Shown here: positions 43,099 through 54,020 of the stretch, one piece after another
Layout: every line of letters begins with the position of its first letter
Position numbering within the stretch: position 1 is the stretch's first letter
Source of the DNA: Eurosta solidaginis
Lineage: Eukaryota; Arthropoda; Insecta; Diptera; Tephritidae
Assembly (NCBI RefSeq): GCF_040869045.1
Contig: NC_090319.1
Coordinates: forward strand, 231,873,832 to 231,937,831
Length of the DNA stretch: 64,000 bases
Direction: 5' to 3'
The notes under the pieces: generated by a model
What the model was told of the DNA's origin: nothing
Database searches by the model: none
Seen by the model: the letters and a program-made list of their open reading frames with translations, nothing else
Program-made: the position numbers and the translations under genes

Positions 43099-43611
43099 AG
43101 AGCTAAAATTTACTACCCTTTCCTGGACTACATGATTTCTCCATTGACGTCAAGGTTCAAAGGTGAATTTTTAAAAGTACTGCCTCTGGAGGGACTGATT
43201 ACAGCATACTCTGCAGGAGTAACGATTGAAGAAATTGTACTTGCTGCTAAAGTTTATAAAGAAGATATCACCAGTCACAATGAGACAGTGCTGAAAATGA
43301 GATTTTATTGTGGCATTACCATTGCAAAATTGATCCATTCAAGGGTGCTCAAACAGCTACTGATGCCCTGAAAATCATTAAATCAGAACACTTTTCTTCA
43401 TTTTTTCCAATCGTGACGACACTGTTGCAAATATTTGCGACTATCGCTTGAAGACTTATTTGAGAGTCAACATGTCTGAAAATCGACTGACTGGTCTGGC
43501 ACTAGGGAACGTCACAAAGAAATGGAAACGGACATTGAAGAAATAACCGATCTTTTCTGTAAATCGAAGCCCCAACGACTCGAATCTTTGGATTGGTCGA
43601 TAGAAGATTGA
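43099..43611 (+). pseudogene. hAT transposase C-terminal remnant
   Basis: The first part (to about 43262) equals the unit-1 fragment. It then shifts frame to EILLWHYHCKIDPFKGAQ, FPIVTTLLQIFATI, RLKTYLRVNMSENRLTGLAL and ETDIEEITDLFC, ending near a TGA at 43609. These are the hallmarks of the hAT dimerisation domain in TTF/ZMYM-type hAT transposases. The Ser/Glu/Arg-rich motif that normally lies between the FATI and RLKTYL segments is deleted, and there are at least three frameshifts, so it is dead. Confidence 0.8.
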
Positions 43612-44163
43612 ACCAGCAATAAGTGGGTTTGAAAGAAATGTTTTTATGACCATTTTTTTATGGTTGTTATATCATTATCTCGAGTGTGCTGAATAAAAGA
43701 AGAACTTCATTTCAGAAAATATTGCTTGTACTTTTTATTAGTAAGTTATTTAATTTTTTTTAATTTTGAAAATCCTCGTTTTGTGATGTCATTTTATATT
43801 CTGTATACATTTATTAAACACATCATGGAAAACAAAAACAAAATTTTAAAGTGAAAAAATTAATTTTATTGTCAGCTCTTAGTCCAAAAATCATTTAGTT
43901 GATGTGGCAAACATTTTTTTTTTTTTCAATTTGAAAGATTATAATGCTTATTTTGCAAATTGTATATCAAATAGAGCAGGTGGATGCACGTTTTTTGTAC
44001 ATAGAACGGTTCTATCTTCTCTAGTATCTGAATTAGAATATGAAGGAAGTAGCTTTTTGACCATAAAGTTAATTTAAGGAAATATGCACACGTCGTGTGT
44101 CTATATATGCTGCGCGTGCGATATTAGTTCTTTCGTGGAAAAATTCGAAAATATATTTTGAGA
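43612..44163. other. AT-rich non-coding interval
   Basis: I see no gene, TIR or LTR here, only homopolymer-rich sequence and a poly-T run at 43914-43925. It may include the right end of the hAT remnant. Confidence 0.5.
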
Positions 44164-44836
44164 TTCAAGAGGTTTATCGTAGTTGGAGATTTTAATATAA
44201 ATTTATTATCGTCAAAGAGAGAATTAAGTAAATATGTAAATGCGGTATTAAATAAAGGGTTTCTCTTCTAAAACTATCACTGATCATGCTCTAACTGATT
44301 TAGTTGATTACACATATACTTTGTCGTTAGATGATAATGTGATATCTGATCATAGACTCCTAGCTTTGACTGTAAATAACAATATAACAAACATTGAAAA
44401 TCAGGAAACCGAAATGAAAGTTTTTGATTACTACCTCTTTGAAAAAAATAAACATATAAATAATATAATAACCCAATCTACCTTTTCGGAATTTCATAAA
44501 CAGCTATGTAGTAGTATTGAAAAATGCACAAAAAATAAAAAAAAAACAAATAAAGTTGTTAAGGAGCCATGGATGAATAACGAAATATTATCTCTAATCA
44601 AAGAGAGAAACAAATTTTACAAATTAAAGAGGAAATGCATCAATAACTTGTATTTCGAAAACCAATTTGGGATTTTCAAGACCCAAACGCGCAACAAACT
44701 GGACAATGTACGAAAAGAGTTCTATGGAAGGCGGATAGAAGAAAATATTGTATCTAGCACTAAAACGTGGAAGATCTTAAATCAAATTGTTTATGGACAA
44801 AATAATACCTCGTCCTCATATATCACGCAGATATAA
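44164..44836 (+). pseudogene. Non-LTR endonuclease C-terminal part and linker
   Basis: RFIVVGDFNINLLSSKREL at about 44169-44225 is the conserved GDFN motif of APE-type endonucleases. After a frameshift, ISDHRLLALTVNN near 44340 is the SDH motif with catalytic His. The open frame 44321-44836 then holds the linker (WMNNEILSLIKERNKFYKL, NKLDNVRKEFYGRR) seen between endonuclease and RT. Confidence 0.8.
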
Positions 44837-44979
44837 TATAATGAAACCAATACTACAGACCCTTCAGAGATAGCTGATGCTTTTAATAATTACTTTATAA
44901 ACATTATAAATACGCCAGACAGTTTTGAGTACTCTTCTGATCCGGTAAATGGAATAATACATCCTTTTAGAGTATTTCA

Positions 44980-46660
44980 AGGTCATACTGAAGAGGTACG
45001 TTTAGCAATTGGTAGTCTTAACCCAAAGTCGGCCAACGGACATGACGGAATCTCTGCGCGACTGGTACAGAAATATAAAGGCGAACTTACTGGTCCATTA
45101 GCAAAATTTATTAATGAATGTATTACATGTTTCAAATATAAACTCAAATTCATGTTTCAAATTCAAATTCAAATACAAATTCAAGTTCAATCTCATACAT
45201 AGTACATATTGCTAATTATTGTTAATTAATGCAATAATATTTTTAAGTGTTGATCTAGGCTCTAAGAGTCGTAATAAATAAAATAAATAAATAAATAAAT
45301 AAGTGATCAGTATCCAGAGGAGTTAAAAATTGGATCAGTAGTTCCAATTCACAAAAGTGGAAGCAAGGAAGTCTGTTCAAATTATAGACCTATAACGAAA
45401 TTAAGTCCAATTGGCAAAGTATTTGAAAGTATTTTATTAAACATATTGAAAGAATTCATTAAAATTAATGACATAATTAGCGATAATCAGTTTGGATTTA
45501 CAGAAAACTCAAGTACTTTGTCCGCATGCATCAATTGTACAGAAGTTCTATATGAAAATTTAGATAGAAAAAGTACGTTGCTATGCTGGCGATTGATCTT
45601 AGCAAATCGTTTGACTCAGTAAATCTTTACATCATGATACAAAAGCTTAGAGAGTTGGGAGTTAATGGCACTGCCTTTAAACTCTTCGAAAGTTTTTTAA
45701 TTGATAGAAAGCAATTTGTCCAAATAAAAGATACAAAAATTTAATTATAACTATTAAAACTGGTGTTCCTCAAGGATAAAAATTAGCCGCAACTCTATTT
45801 GTAATATACATCAACAATATATTTAAACTCGAGTTAAATGGAAAACCACAATTTTATGCCGATGACGGGACCTTCTTGTATGCTACTGATACTCTAGACG
45901 AACTATTAGTCAATATCCAAACGGATATAAAGAAACTTTTGAAATGTTTGAACGTAATTTGCTGAAAATGAATATCTCGAAAACAAATTTTATAATATTT
46001 AACAACTATACAAATATTCCCGGTATGAACGATCTGAAGGGAATTCATCTAGATGGTAGTTTTATAACGAGGGTCGAGAGTCTAAAATACCTTGGCATTT
46101 GGCTGGACGCAAATCTAAATTGGCGAGAACACATAAACAAGCTGGAAATAAATTAATACCACTGAATTTCTCGATATATAGAAATCGGAAATTAATTCCA
46201 AAAAGACAACTATGGCTTCTATACCACTCGTTGTTCATGTCATATATTAACTATTTGAATCCAATATGGAATGTTTGCTCAGAGCAACTTATAAATTAAT
46301 TACAAAATAAAGTAATTAAAAACATCTTAAATTTACCGCGGAGGACATCAAGTCAGCTGTTATATTGTAATAGGCTAGATATTCGCAAATATTGCATCTC
46401 TCAGACGCTAATAGCATTCTAAAAAATAAAAAATCATTTAATTAAACATAATTTGAACATGCAAGAAGAAGAAACCCCAGAATATGCCTTCAGAACTCGA
46501 ACAAATGTCAAACCACGTCTTTTTTGAACAGAAAGATGTGCAAGATCAATAAAACACTTTGGTGTAAAATTATTCAACAAACTTCAAGATAAAGTTAAAA
46601 ATGCAAGAAATCTGCAAAGCTTTAAAACTGAAGTCTAACGCCTTCTTCTTGCAAACTATA
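44980..46660 (+). pseudogene. Non-LTR reverse transcriptase, decayed
   Basis: The RT includes EVRLAIGSLNPKSANGHDGI at about 44992-45050, SVVPIHKSGSKEVCSNYRPI at about 45340-45395, and DNQFGFTENSSTLSACIN. The catalytic motif FYADDGTFLYA is at about 45852-45884, and thumb sequence SLKYLGIWLDANLNWREHI at about 46080-46135. Stops and shifts occur at about 45605, 45740 and 46155. The C-terminal tail (NKVIKNILNLPRRTSSQLL) continues to about 46640. The RT is also split by an AT-rich insertion at about 45120-45300. Confidence 0.8.
45120..45301 (+). mobile_element. Short retroposon-like insertion with AAAT tail
   Basis: The RT frame reads FINECI before and SDQYPEELKIG after about 180 bp of unrelated sequence ending in (AAAT)n (45277-45300). 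This looks like the 3' end of a non-LTR element or a SINE inserted into the RT. No clear target duplication is visible. Confidence 0.55.
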
Positions 46661-47100
46661 ATTTTAATATTCAGCTGTAAAATGTAATTGTTACTTTTCT
46701 TTTGCTTTTACTGATAAATGGAAATAGTATTCAAATCATACATTACTTACAATACGTTATTTCAGAGCTAAAATAACTTCTTTTCTTTTTAATTTATTTT
46801 GGTTTTATTTTTCTTACTGCTGCATGCTTTATGTATCCTCATAAATATTGATGGCAAATAGTTTTATATAAGAGATAAGCTATATTCTCGCGGAAAATCA
46901 TTGTTTTTTTTTTTAGAAAATTGTTGTAAAGGAAATCAAATTTTGTTGTCAATAAAGAAAAAAATAATATGTGTAACCGGTACGGTATACGAAGACGGAG
47001 CACCAATACACTGCACACTTTGCTCGCGGGTGATCAAGAGTCGAGAAGGCCCTTTCGTTGCCCTATATATAAATAAATGGCGACTGTTGGAAGAACCGTG
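46661..47100. other. AT-rich non-coding interval
   Basis: No supported gene. It may hold the 3' end of the non-LTR element and the 3' part (UTR/LTR) of the minus-strand Pao element whose zinc-knuckle ORF starts to the right. Confidence 0.4.
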
Positions 47101-47104
47101 ATCA

Positions 47105-47481
47105 TTATAGACATCTGTGTGAAGATTGGGGGAGTTCACGGCGAGAGGTTGAACAAGTTTTGGAGTGTAAAAGCGAATGATGCTTCACACCACAAAAGTG
47201 GCATGTTCCCGTGCTTTTGCAATTTTTTGTAATATGAGAATGCGCTAAGCATCGCCAGCAATAGCCGTGTAAAAGTTGAAAGCTTGCGTCGATAAACCTT
47301 TTACAAAATCGAAGAGGCTGTGATCGATCACAAACTCTGCATTTGAGCGTATTGCTTCGTTTGTTGGGGCCTGGCACTTTCTCGCTGGTCTTGACGTGTT
47401 CATTGCTGTCTGCTCAGTGTTGGCCAATGTATTCGCATTGGGGGATGGGGTCGGTGAAAATTCAATAAATGGTGCATCCAT
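47105..47481 (-). pseudogene. Small zinc-knuckle ORF, minus strand
   Basis: The ATG at 47479-47481 opens MDAPFIEFSPTPSPNANT. After a frameshift near 47370 the domain continues as CRVCDRSQPLRFCKRF, CWRCLAHSHITKNC and CHFCGVKHHSLLH. Architecture and spacing match the BEL-A downstream ORF (2184-2750), including the short MD-initiated N-terminal tail. It lies on the same strand as, and downstream of, Pao gag and RT pieces (59.9-58.8 and 50.3-49.2 kb), consistent with a 3'-terminal position in the same kind of element. Function unknown; nucleic-acid binding is inferred from the knuckles. Confidence 0.65.
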
Positions 47482-47550
47482 ATTGTAAAGCTAAGAAATT
47501 AAAAGGGATGATAAACGGTAAAGGTTAGTTTGGTAAAATAACTTAATTAA

Positions 47551-49205
47551 TTCAACACATAATTACTTACGAAGTATGTGATGTGTAGAAGATTAATATA
47601 TGCAAAAGAAGGCAATTGGCAAAAACTTTACAACAACTAAGGCATGACGTAGCTGAATACGTTTGTAACCATTTCAAATATCGTAGGAGTGCGGGTTCGA
47701 ATCCCACTCCCGGGAGAAAAGGCTTTGAAGAGATTTACAAGGTATAATTGAAACAGCTGCCGCTCTGTCCGTCACGTTGTTTAAATTTTTCCAAATTATT
47801 AAGTAAATTATAAAATTAAAAAAATTGCTTGAAATAAATGTTTTCATACATTTAAAGCAATACGGGCAATCCCCGATTAACTCATACCAACAGACAACAT
47901 TTGGTGAGTTCGTTGTAGATCTATAAATAGAACAAAAACAGCAAAAATACCAGTTTTTCTGAAACCGCCTTACAAACATGCATAACTTCAACACATAATT
48001 ACATACGAAGTATGTGATGTGTAGAAGATTAATATATGCAAAAGAAGGCAATTGGGAAAAACTGTACAACAACTAAGGCGTGACGTAGCTGAATGCCTTT
48101 GTAACCATTTCAACTATCGTATGAGTGCGGGTTCGAATCCCACTTCCGGGAGAAAAGGCTTTGAAGAGATTTTCAAGGTATAATCGAAACAGCTGTCGCA
48201 TTGTCCTTCCTGATGTCACGTTGTTTAAGTTTTTCCCAAATTATTAAGTAAATTATAAAATTTAAAAAAATTGCTAGAAATAAATTTTTCATACATTTAA
48301 AGCAATATGGGCAATCCCCGATTAACTCATACAAACACACAACATTTGGTGAATTCTTTGTAGTTCTATAAATAGAACAAAAACAGCAACATATCAGTTT
48401 ATCTGAAACCGCCTTACAAAAATGTATAACTTCAACACATAATTACATACGAAGTATGTGATGTGTAGAAAATTAATATATGCAAAAGAAGGCAATTGGG
48501 AAAAACTTTACAACAACTAAGGCATGGCGTAGCTGAATGCGTTTGTAACCATTTCAACTATCGTAGGAGTGCGGGTTCGAATCCCACACCCGAGAGAAAA
48601 AGCTTTGAAGAGATTTACAAGGTATAATCGAAACAACTGTCGAAACTGTGAAATTTTTCCCAAATTATTAAATAAATTATAAAATTAAAAAAAATTGCTA
48701 GAAATAAATCTTTTCATACATTTAAAGCAATACGGGCAATTCCCGATTAACTCATACAAACAGACAACATTTGGTGAATTCGCTGTAGTTCTATAAATAG
48801 AACAAAAACAGCAACAATACCAGTTTCTCTGAAACCGCCTTATAAACATGCATAACTTCAACACATAATTACATACGAAGTATGTGATGTGTAGAAGACT
48901 AATATATGCAAAAGAAGGCAATTGGGAAAAACTTTACAACTAAGGCATGTCGTAGCTGAATGCGTTTGTAACCATTTCAACTATAGTATGAGTGCGGGTT
49001 CGAATCCCACTTCCGGGAGAAAAGGCTTTGAAGAGATTTTCAAGGTATAATCGAAACAGCTGTCGCATTGTCCGTCCTGATGTCACGTTGTTTAAGTTTT
49101 TCCCAAATTATTAAGTAAATTATAAAATTAAAAAAAATTGCTAGAAATAAATCTTTTCATACATTTAAACCAATACGGGCAATCCCCGATTAACTCATAC
49201 AAATT
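47551..49205. repeat. Four-unit tandem array of tRNA-like repeats
   Basis: Units start TTCAACACATAATTAC at about 47551, 47987, 48431 and 48857 (periods 436, 444, 426; the last is truncated). Each has an A-box-like TAGCTGAATGCG (47650, 48086, 48530, 48953) and a B box GGTTCGAATCC (47694, 48130, 48574, 48997), always 44 bp apart on the plus strand. That is a split RNA polymerase III promoter. A short palindrome (CATACGAAGTATG) precedes each. The acceptor arms do not pair, so these are not functional tRNAs. T runs 80-100 bp after the B box could terminate transcripts. Confidence 0.85.
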
Positions 49206-50256
49206 TATAGTTTATTAAAAATGATTTCCATTTGGACAGAGTTTGAGGAGATAAGGGCTTATCCTAGGGAGTGCCGTCAGACCATATTTGCTGCATAACT
49301 ATTTTTGCTAGTACCGCGATTGGCGTGCTTGTTTCGCCTAATTCCAAGAAATCTTTGTGATATTGTGGGAGATTCCTTAAAATATTTTTAGAGTTTGAAG
49401 TTCATTTCCTCAAGGAAAAGCCCGCTCTCTTAAGTGCTTCGATAAGCTCATCTCGCGCTTGCAAAGATAAGGATATATGGTGGAATCCAGTTAATACATC
49501 ATCTACGTACATGGAGTTCCCGAGAATTTGAGCAGCTAATGGATGTTAATCCTGACAGTCTTGAGCTTATTGAATAAGGGTTCTAATTGCCAAGTCTGGT
49601 GCGCAACTTATCCCGAAAGTGACTGTTTTAAGTTGACAGTCTTGTATGCTACCTTGTGGATCATCCCCAAAAATAATCCTCTCATAAGTTCTGTGTCCAG
49701 GTTTGACCAGAATTTGACTTTACATTTTCTGTATGTCGCTACTTTTAATGAACTTTTACAGCCGCCACCGAATTATAAGAGTTAAATCCGATTGTAGAGC
49801 CGGGCCTACATGGAGAATATTATTTAACGAGACGCCATTCGAAGGGTTGCATGACGCACTAAAAACTATTCTCAACTTCGTCGAAGTACTTTCAGGTATC
49901 AGAACCGCGTGATGTGGGAGGTAAAAGTGGATAGGTGAATGTTCGAAATTTGGAGCTTCTACTCGTTCCATATGTCCTAATTCAAGGTATTCCTTAACGA
50001 CATTGTCGTATTCTTCTTTTAACGAAGGGGTTTTTAACGATCTTGTTTCGTTGCTATAAAATTGCTGCAACGCGATTGGCCAAGATGCACCTAATTTTAA
50101 ATCCGTGGGATAAAAACTCTTAAACGGCAATGACACTATATATATTCCTTTTGAATTTCAAATGGTGCTTTTCGCGTAGATTTCTTCGCAAAACAAGTCT
50201 TGTGATGACTGATTATTCCTTTTTGGTATTTCTTCTAACTCCCAGAATTTACGAAG
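49206..50256 (-). pseudogene. Pao reverse transcriptase fragment, minus strand
   Basis: Reading leftward from 50256: RKFWELEEIPKRNNQSSQDL, then LPFKSFYPTDLKLGASWPIA, FYLPHHAVLIPESTSTKLRI and VFSASCNPSNGVSLNNILHV (49756-50136). After frameshifts comes the catalytic MYVDDVLTGF at 49483-49512 and DELIEALKRAGFSLRK. This is the N-terminal two thirds of a Pao RT. The protease side ends abruptly at the satellite (50257) and the RNase H side ends at the tRNA-like array. Confidence 0.85.
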
Positions 50257-52192
50257 CTGACTATCTATATATTAATACGCTAACAAAATTTCCATACAGT
50301 CAATTGACAGGCTGTTTCGCATACTTAGCATACGTAAAATCATATAAAAGTTATATGAATCGATTCGTATTGATCAGCCGCAGTGCATAGGCCTATTTTT
50401 GTTAACAAACATTACTCTATTTGTTTATAATTAATAGAAAAAGTTTTTTTGTAAATTCGAACAATTGATACAAATATCGTAATTCATTATCGTGCACAAG
50501 CGCGCCATCTTTGGGAACAATTATCTAAGTTTGCTAATGCGAATTTCAAAGACCTAAACCTTTATGCACAACCACGCCGTCTTTGGGAACAATTAACCAA
50601 GTGTTTAATGTGAATTTCAAATTTTATGTATCCCCGTTAAATTCGAAGGCACAAATGTTTCACCTGCATACAAATATAGTTTCCTTCCCATTGTTGCCGC
50701 TTACCTATAATAGCCTCTACCAAAATCCTAAAAAATTGTTCCAAAATAATTTATAGCGTACCAAAAATCTTAAATAGAATTAATTTTTGACCGGCCCATT
50801 TTTTGTGGCAAATTTTACCTACACGTAAATACAGAAGTCTTTATTTAACAGATTCTTTGTTTTTTATTTTAGTTGTTTTCAAAAAACATGAAATCAGAAA
50901 TAATGAGTTAAGTTTTGTTGAAACTAACTAATTTATTTATAACAATTAATGGCAAATTTGCTCGAAAATGTTGTTGCATTTGCAGATTTAATCCTCATTT
51001 TAGATAAAGTACGTCTTTACTGAACAAAAAAGAAAAAGGTACAAAAATATTACATTACATTTTTTATATTGCCTTTTATGCTAATTACGAAACAAAAAAA
51101 CGTCCCAAAAACTGTTTTTATTTTAGGTCAGAGCGGCAACCGGCATCATAGCGGCCGTCTTGCATAGGCAGTATATTACCCACTATCTATATATTAATAC
51201 GCTAACAAAATTTCCATACAATCAATTGACAGGCTGTTTCGCATACTTAGCATACGTAAAATCATATAAAAGTTATATGAATCGATTCGTATTGATCAGC
51301 CGCAGTGCATAGGCCTATTTTTGTTAACAAATATTACTCTATTTGTTTATAATTAATAGAAAAAGTTTTTTGTAAATTCGAACAATTCATACAAATATCG
51401 TAATTCATTTTCTTGCACAAGCGCGCCGTCTTTGGGAACAATTATCTAAGTATTTAATGTGAATTTCAAATTTTATGTATCCCCGCTAAATTCGAAGGCA
51501 CAAATGTTTCACCTGCATACAAATATGGTTTCCTTCCCATTGTTGCCGCTTACCTATAACAGCCTCTACAAAAATCCTAAAAAACTGTTCCAAAATAATT
51601 TATAGCGTACCAAAAATCTTAAATAGAATTAATTTTTGACCGGCCCATTTTTTGTGGCAAATTTTACCTACACGTAAATACATAAGTCTTTATTTAACAG
51701 ATTCTTTGTTTTTTTATTTTAGTTGTTTTCAAAAAAACATGAAATCACAAATAATGAGTTAACTTTTGTTGAAACTAACTAATTTATTTATAACAATTAA
51801 TGGCAAATTTGCTCAAAAATGTTGTTGCATTTGCAGATTTAATCCTCATTTTAGATAAAGTACGTCTTATACTGAACAAAAAAAAAAAAGTTACAAAAAT
51901 ATAACATTACATTTTTTATATTGCCTTTTATGCTAATTACGAAACAAAAAAAAGGTCCCAAAAACTTTTTTGATTTTAGGTCAGAGCGGCAACCGGCATC
52001 ATAGCGGCCGTCTTGCATAATCAGTATATTACCCACTATCTATATATTAATACGCTAACAAAATTTCCATACAATCAATTGACAGGCTGTTTCGCATACT
52101 TAGCATACGTAAAATCATAAAAAAGTTATATGAATCGATTTGTATTGATCAGCCGCAGTGAATAGGCCTATTTTTGTTAACAAATATTACTC
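50257..52192. repeat. Satellite of about 0.85-0.92 kb, copies 1-3 (left)
   Basis: Copies begin CTATCTATATATTAATACGC at 50261, 51183 and 52036 (periods 922 and 853). Each has a sub-repeat (CTTTGGGAACAATTA), a T-rich tract, and a GC-richer end (CAACCGGCATCATAGCGGCC) next to the next copy. No coding potential. Copy 3 is split by the Penelope pair and continues at 57375. Confidence 0.85.
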
Positions 52193-52296
52193 CTTTTTTT
52201 CGTATTTATCCGGTCAGTTAATTTATCTAATTTTGTATATAATAAGCTGGTCTGATCCATTTATGTGGGGTGCGAATAAGACAAAGCTTTTTCCAC

Positions 52297-52354
52297 CTTA
52301 CAGCTCAACGTTTCGCTAAGATTTTCTTAGCATCTTCAGGAGCGTAACTGTAAG
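52297..52354 (-). ncRNA. Hammerhead ribozyme-like motif 1
   Basis: On the minus strand: CTTACAG, GCTC, then the core CTGAAGA, stem II GCTAAG/CTTAGC with loop AAAAT, GAAA, C, GTT and GAGC, TGTAAG. Outer pairs CTTACA/TGTAAG and GCTC/GAGC form stem I. Cleavage would follow GTT. Same motif at 55253-55310 and 57249-57306. Confidence 0.75.
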
Positions 52355-52600
52355 TTTATTTAGAAATCCATAAAAAAAACACAAAAACAACATTAGTAGG
52401 TGTTACATATAGGTGCACAAAGTTTAAAACACACATTAAACATTTATATCTAACTTACACTGAAAATGGTAGATTTTTGTTGCACTAAATATTTACCTTA
52501 AAAAAACTAAACAATGATATTGTTGCATTAAATTTAACAAAAACATAAACATACAATGTTGATACCATCATTCGTGGTACTCTTGTCATACTAAACTAAA

Positions 52601-53965
52601 CTATAAACATAACAAATAAGTCGCGGCTATTTCATCGGTGTCTTCTTTCTTGTTAATCGTATATTCCCTTTTCTTCATTATACGTAGGCTCTCTAAAGTA
52701 TATCTCGTCTTTTCTCTTCGTTCCTTATCTAGTATTCTTGTGTTGGCAAAATCAGCTGAGTGGTTGTTTGTTATTGCATGCTGTGATAGTGCTGTGCTGT
52801 GTTTTTGTTTTCTTATATCAGCTTCGTGCTCTGCTAGTCTGGTGCTTAAATTTCGCTTCGTAGTCCCGATATAAATCTTGTTGCAATTCTCGTTGTTGTT
52901 GCCTTTGCAAGTTACTTCGTACACTACATTACTTTGTTGTTGCTGGTCTATTGGGCTTTTTGTTTTTGTGAAGCATGTCGCTAGTGTGCAATTCGATTTG
53001 TAGGCTAAGCATAAGTTTGGTTTTTGTATAATGTTTGTGAAATTTTCTGAGAGCCTGGGAATGAATGTGACGCTAAAGTATCTTTTGGGTTCATTTGTCA
53101 TATCTGTAGTTGGTGATGGATTTATTATATTTTGCATTTCTATTATTTTTTGTTGAATTAAGTTATTGGTTAAGTGATCTGGGTAATTATTTTTCTTTAG
53201 CGTTCTTTTAATTAATTTAATGTTGGCGTCATGAAATTTGGGATGACTTATTGTCAGTATTTTGTGTATGAAGTTTCTCGCAGTATTTACTTTGTATTTT
53301 TTAGGCTGTGAGGATAGGAAGTTCATTAGGCGTCCAGATGATGTAGGTTTGGTGTACCAGTCTAATATTATATTGTTGTTGTTCTTGTGTATTCGGACAT
53401 CGAGAAATGGGATATTGCCGTTTTCCTCCATTTCCATGGTGAACTTTAGTCTTTCATGATATTTATTAAGAGTTTTTAAGATGAGTTCCGCGTCATTTCT
53501 TTTGATTATAACGAATATGTCGTCCACATATTTCACTAAAAATTTTATGTTTGTGTTATTTTGTTGTTTTAGTTCTGAGAAAGTATTGTCAAGTATTTCA
53601 TCCATTACTATATCTGCAATCGTCGGGGAAAGGGGGTTACCCATGGGCATTCCAAATGTTTGAGTATAAATTTTATTATTGCAAACGAAATAGTTGTTGT
53701 CCTTTAGGCAAAAGTCTAATATGCTTTGAAATTTATTCTTTGGTATATTTGTTGTTTCTTTAATTCTGTCCCATTTTTTCGTTATTATTTTCGAGGCTAA
53801 AGTGGTCGGTATATTAGAGAAGAGAGACACAACATCAAACGACACCAACACATCTTCATCACATATATTTACATTAGATAGCCTTTCTTTTAGGTCATAC
53901 GCATTGTTAATGTTGTATTTCTCAGATATTAAAGTTTGGAGAATTTTTCCAATATGTTTGGACAA
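52601..53965 (-). pseudogene. Penelope-like RT and GIY-YIG endonuclease, C-terminal frame
   Basis: This 454-codon frame holds the RT core (EDVLVSFDVVSLFSNIPT, FGMPMGNPLSPTIADIVMDE and the catalytic KYVDDIFVIIKRND at about 53500-53545). A linker follows, then a GIY-YIG endonuclease (NKIYIGTTKRNLSTRLAEHE at about 52815-52875, then HAITNNHSADFANTRIL and TLESLRI). Penelope-like elements use the GIY-YIG domain to cut target DNA and the RT to copy themselves. The upstream part of the same protein is in another frame (54021-55064), so one frameshift near 54060 separates them. Confidence 0.92.
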
Positions 53966-54020
53966 AAAATAACACGGAACATTAGTGGACGATACAATAG
54001 GACGTAGCGGACATTCAGGC

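Larger units (their letters stand above)
34959..43260. repeat. 8.3-kb tandem duplication, unit 2
   Basis: Second head-to-tail copy of 26681-34955. It contains the right half of the Harbinger remnant (to about 35573), R1 copy C, the non-LTR element, the MITE, the P-like insertion and the hAT start. It keeps some sequence lost from unit 1 (near 37520 and 38770) and lacks other pieces, so the two have diverged independently since duplication. Confidence 0.9.
44164..46660 (+). mobile_element. Decayed non-LTR retrotransposon (Jockey/CR1-like), plus strand
   Basis: A 5'-truncated non-LTR element with the end of an endonuclease, a full RT region and a C-terminal tail, all in order but scattered over frames. 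No ORF1 is seen. It is unrelated in sequence to the jockey-like element in the 8.3-kb blocks. Confidence 0.8.

Noticed and set aside
47560..47580. loxP-like site (ATACGAAGTAT palindrome)
   Set aside because: Only the arm core resembles loxP; spacer and second arm are absent and no recombinase is present.
47674..48072. 132-codon minus-strand ORF with a partial second copy at 48685-48921
   Set aside because: It is an accidental frame in the tRNA-like repeat; recurrence reflects the tandem repeat, and the frame is broken in other units.
47640..49020. Four tRNA genes
   Set aside because: A and B boxes are good, but the 7-bp acceptor strands do not pair and the T-stem has a mismatch, so these are tRNA-derived repeats rather than tRNAs.
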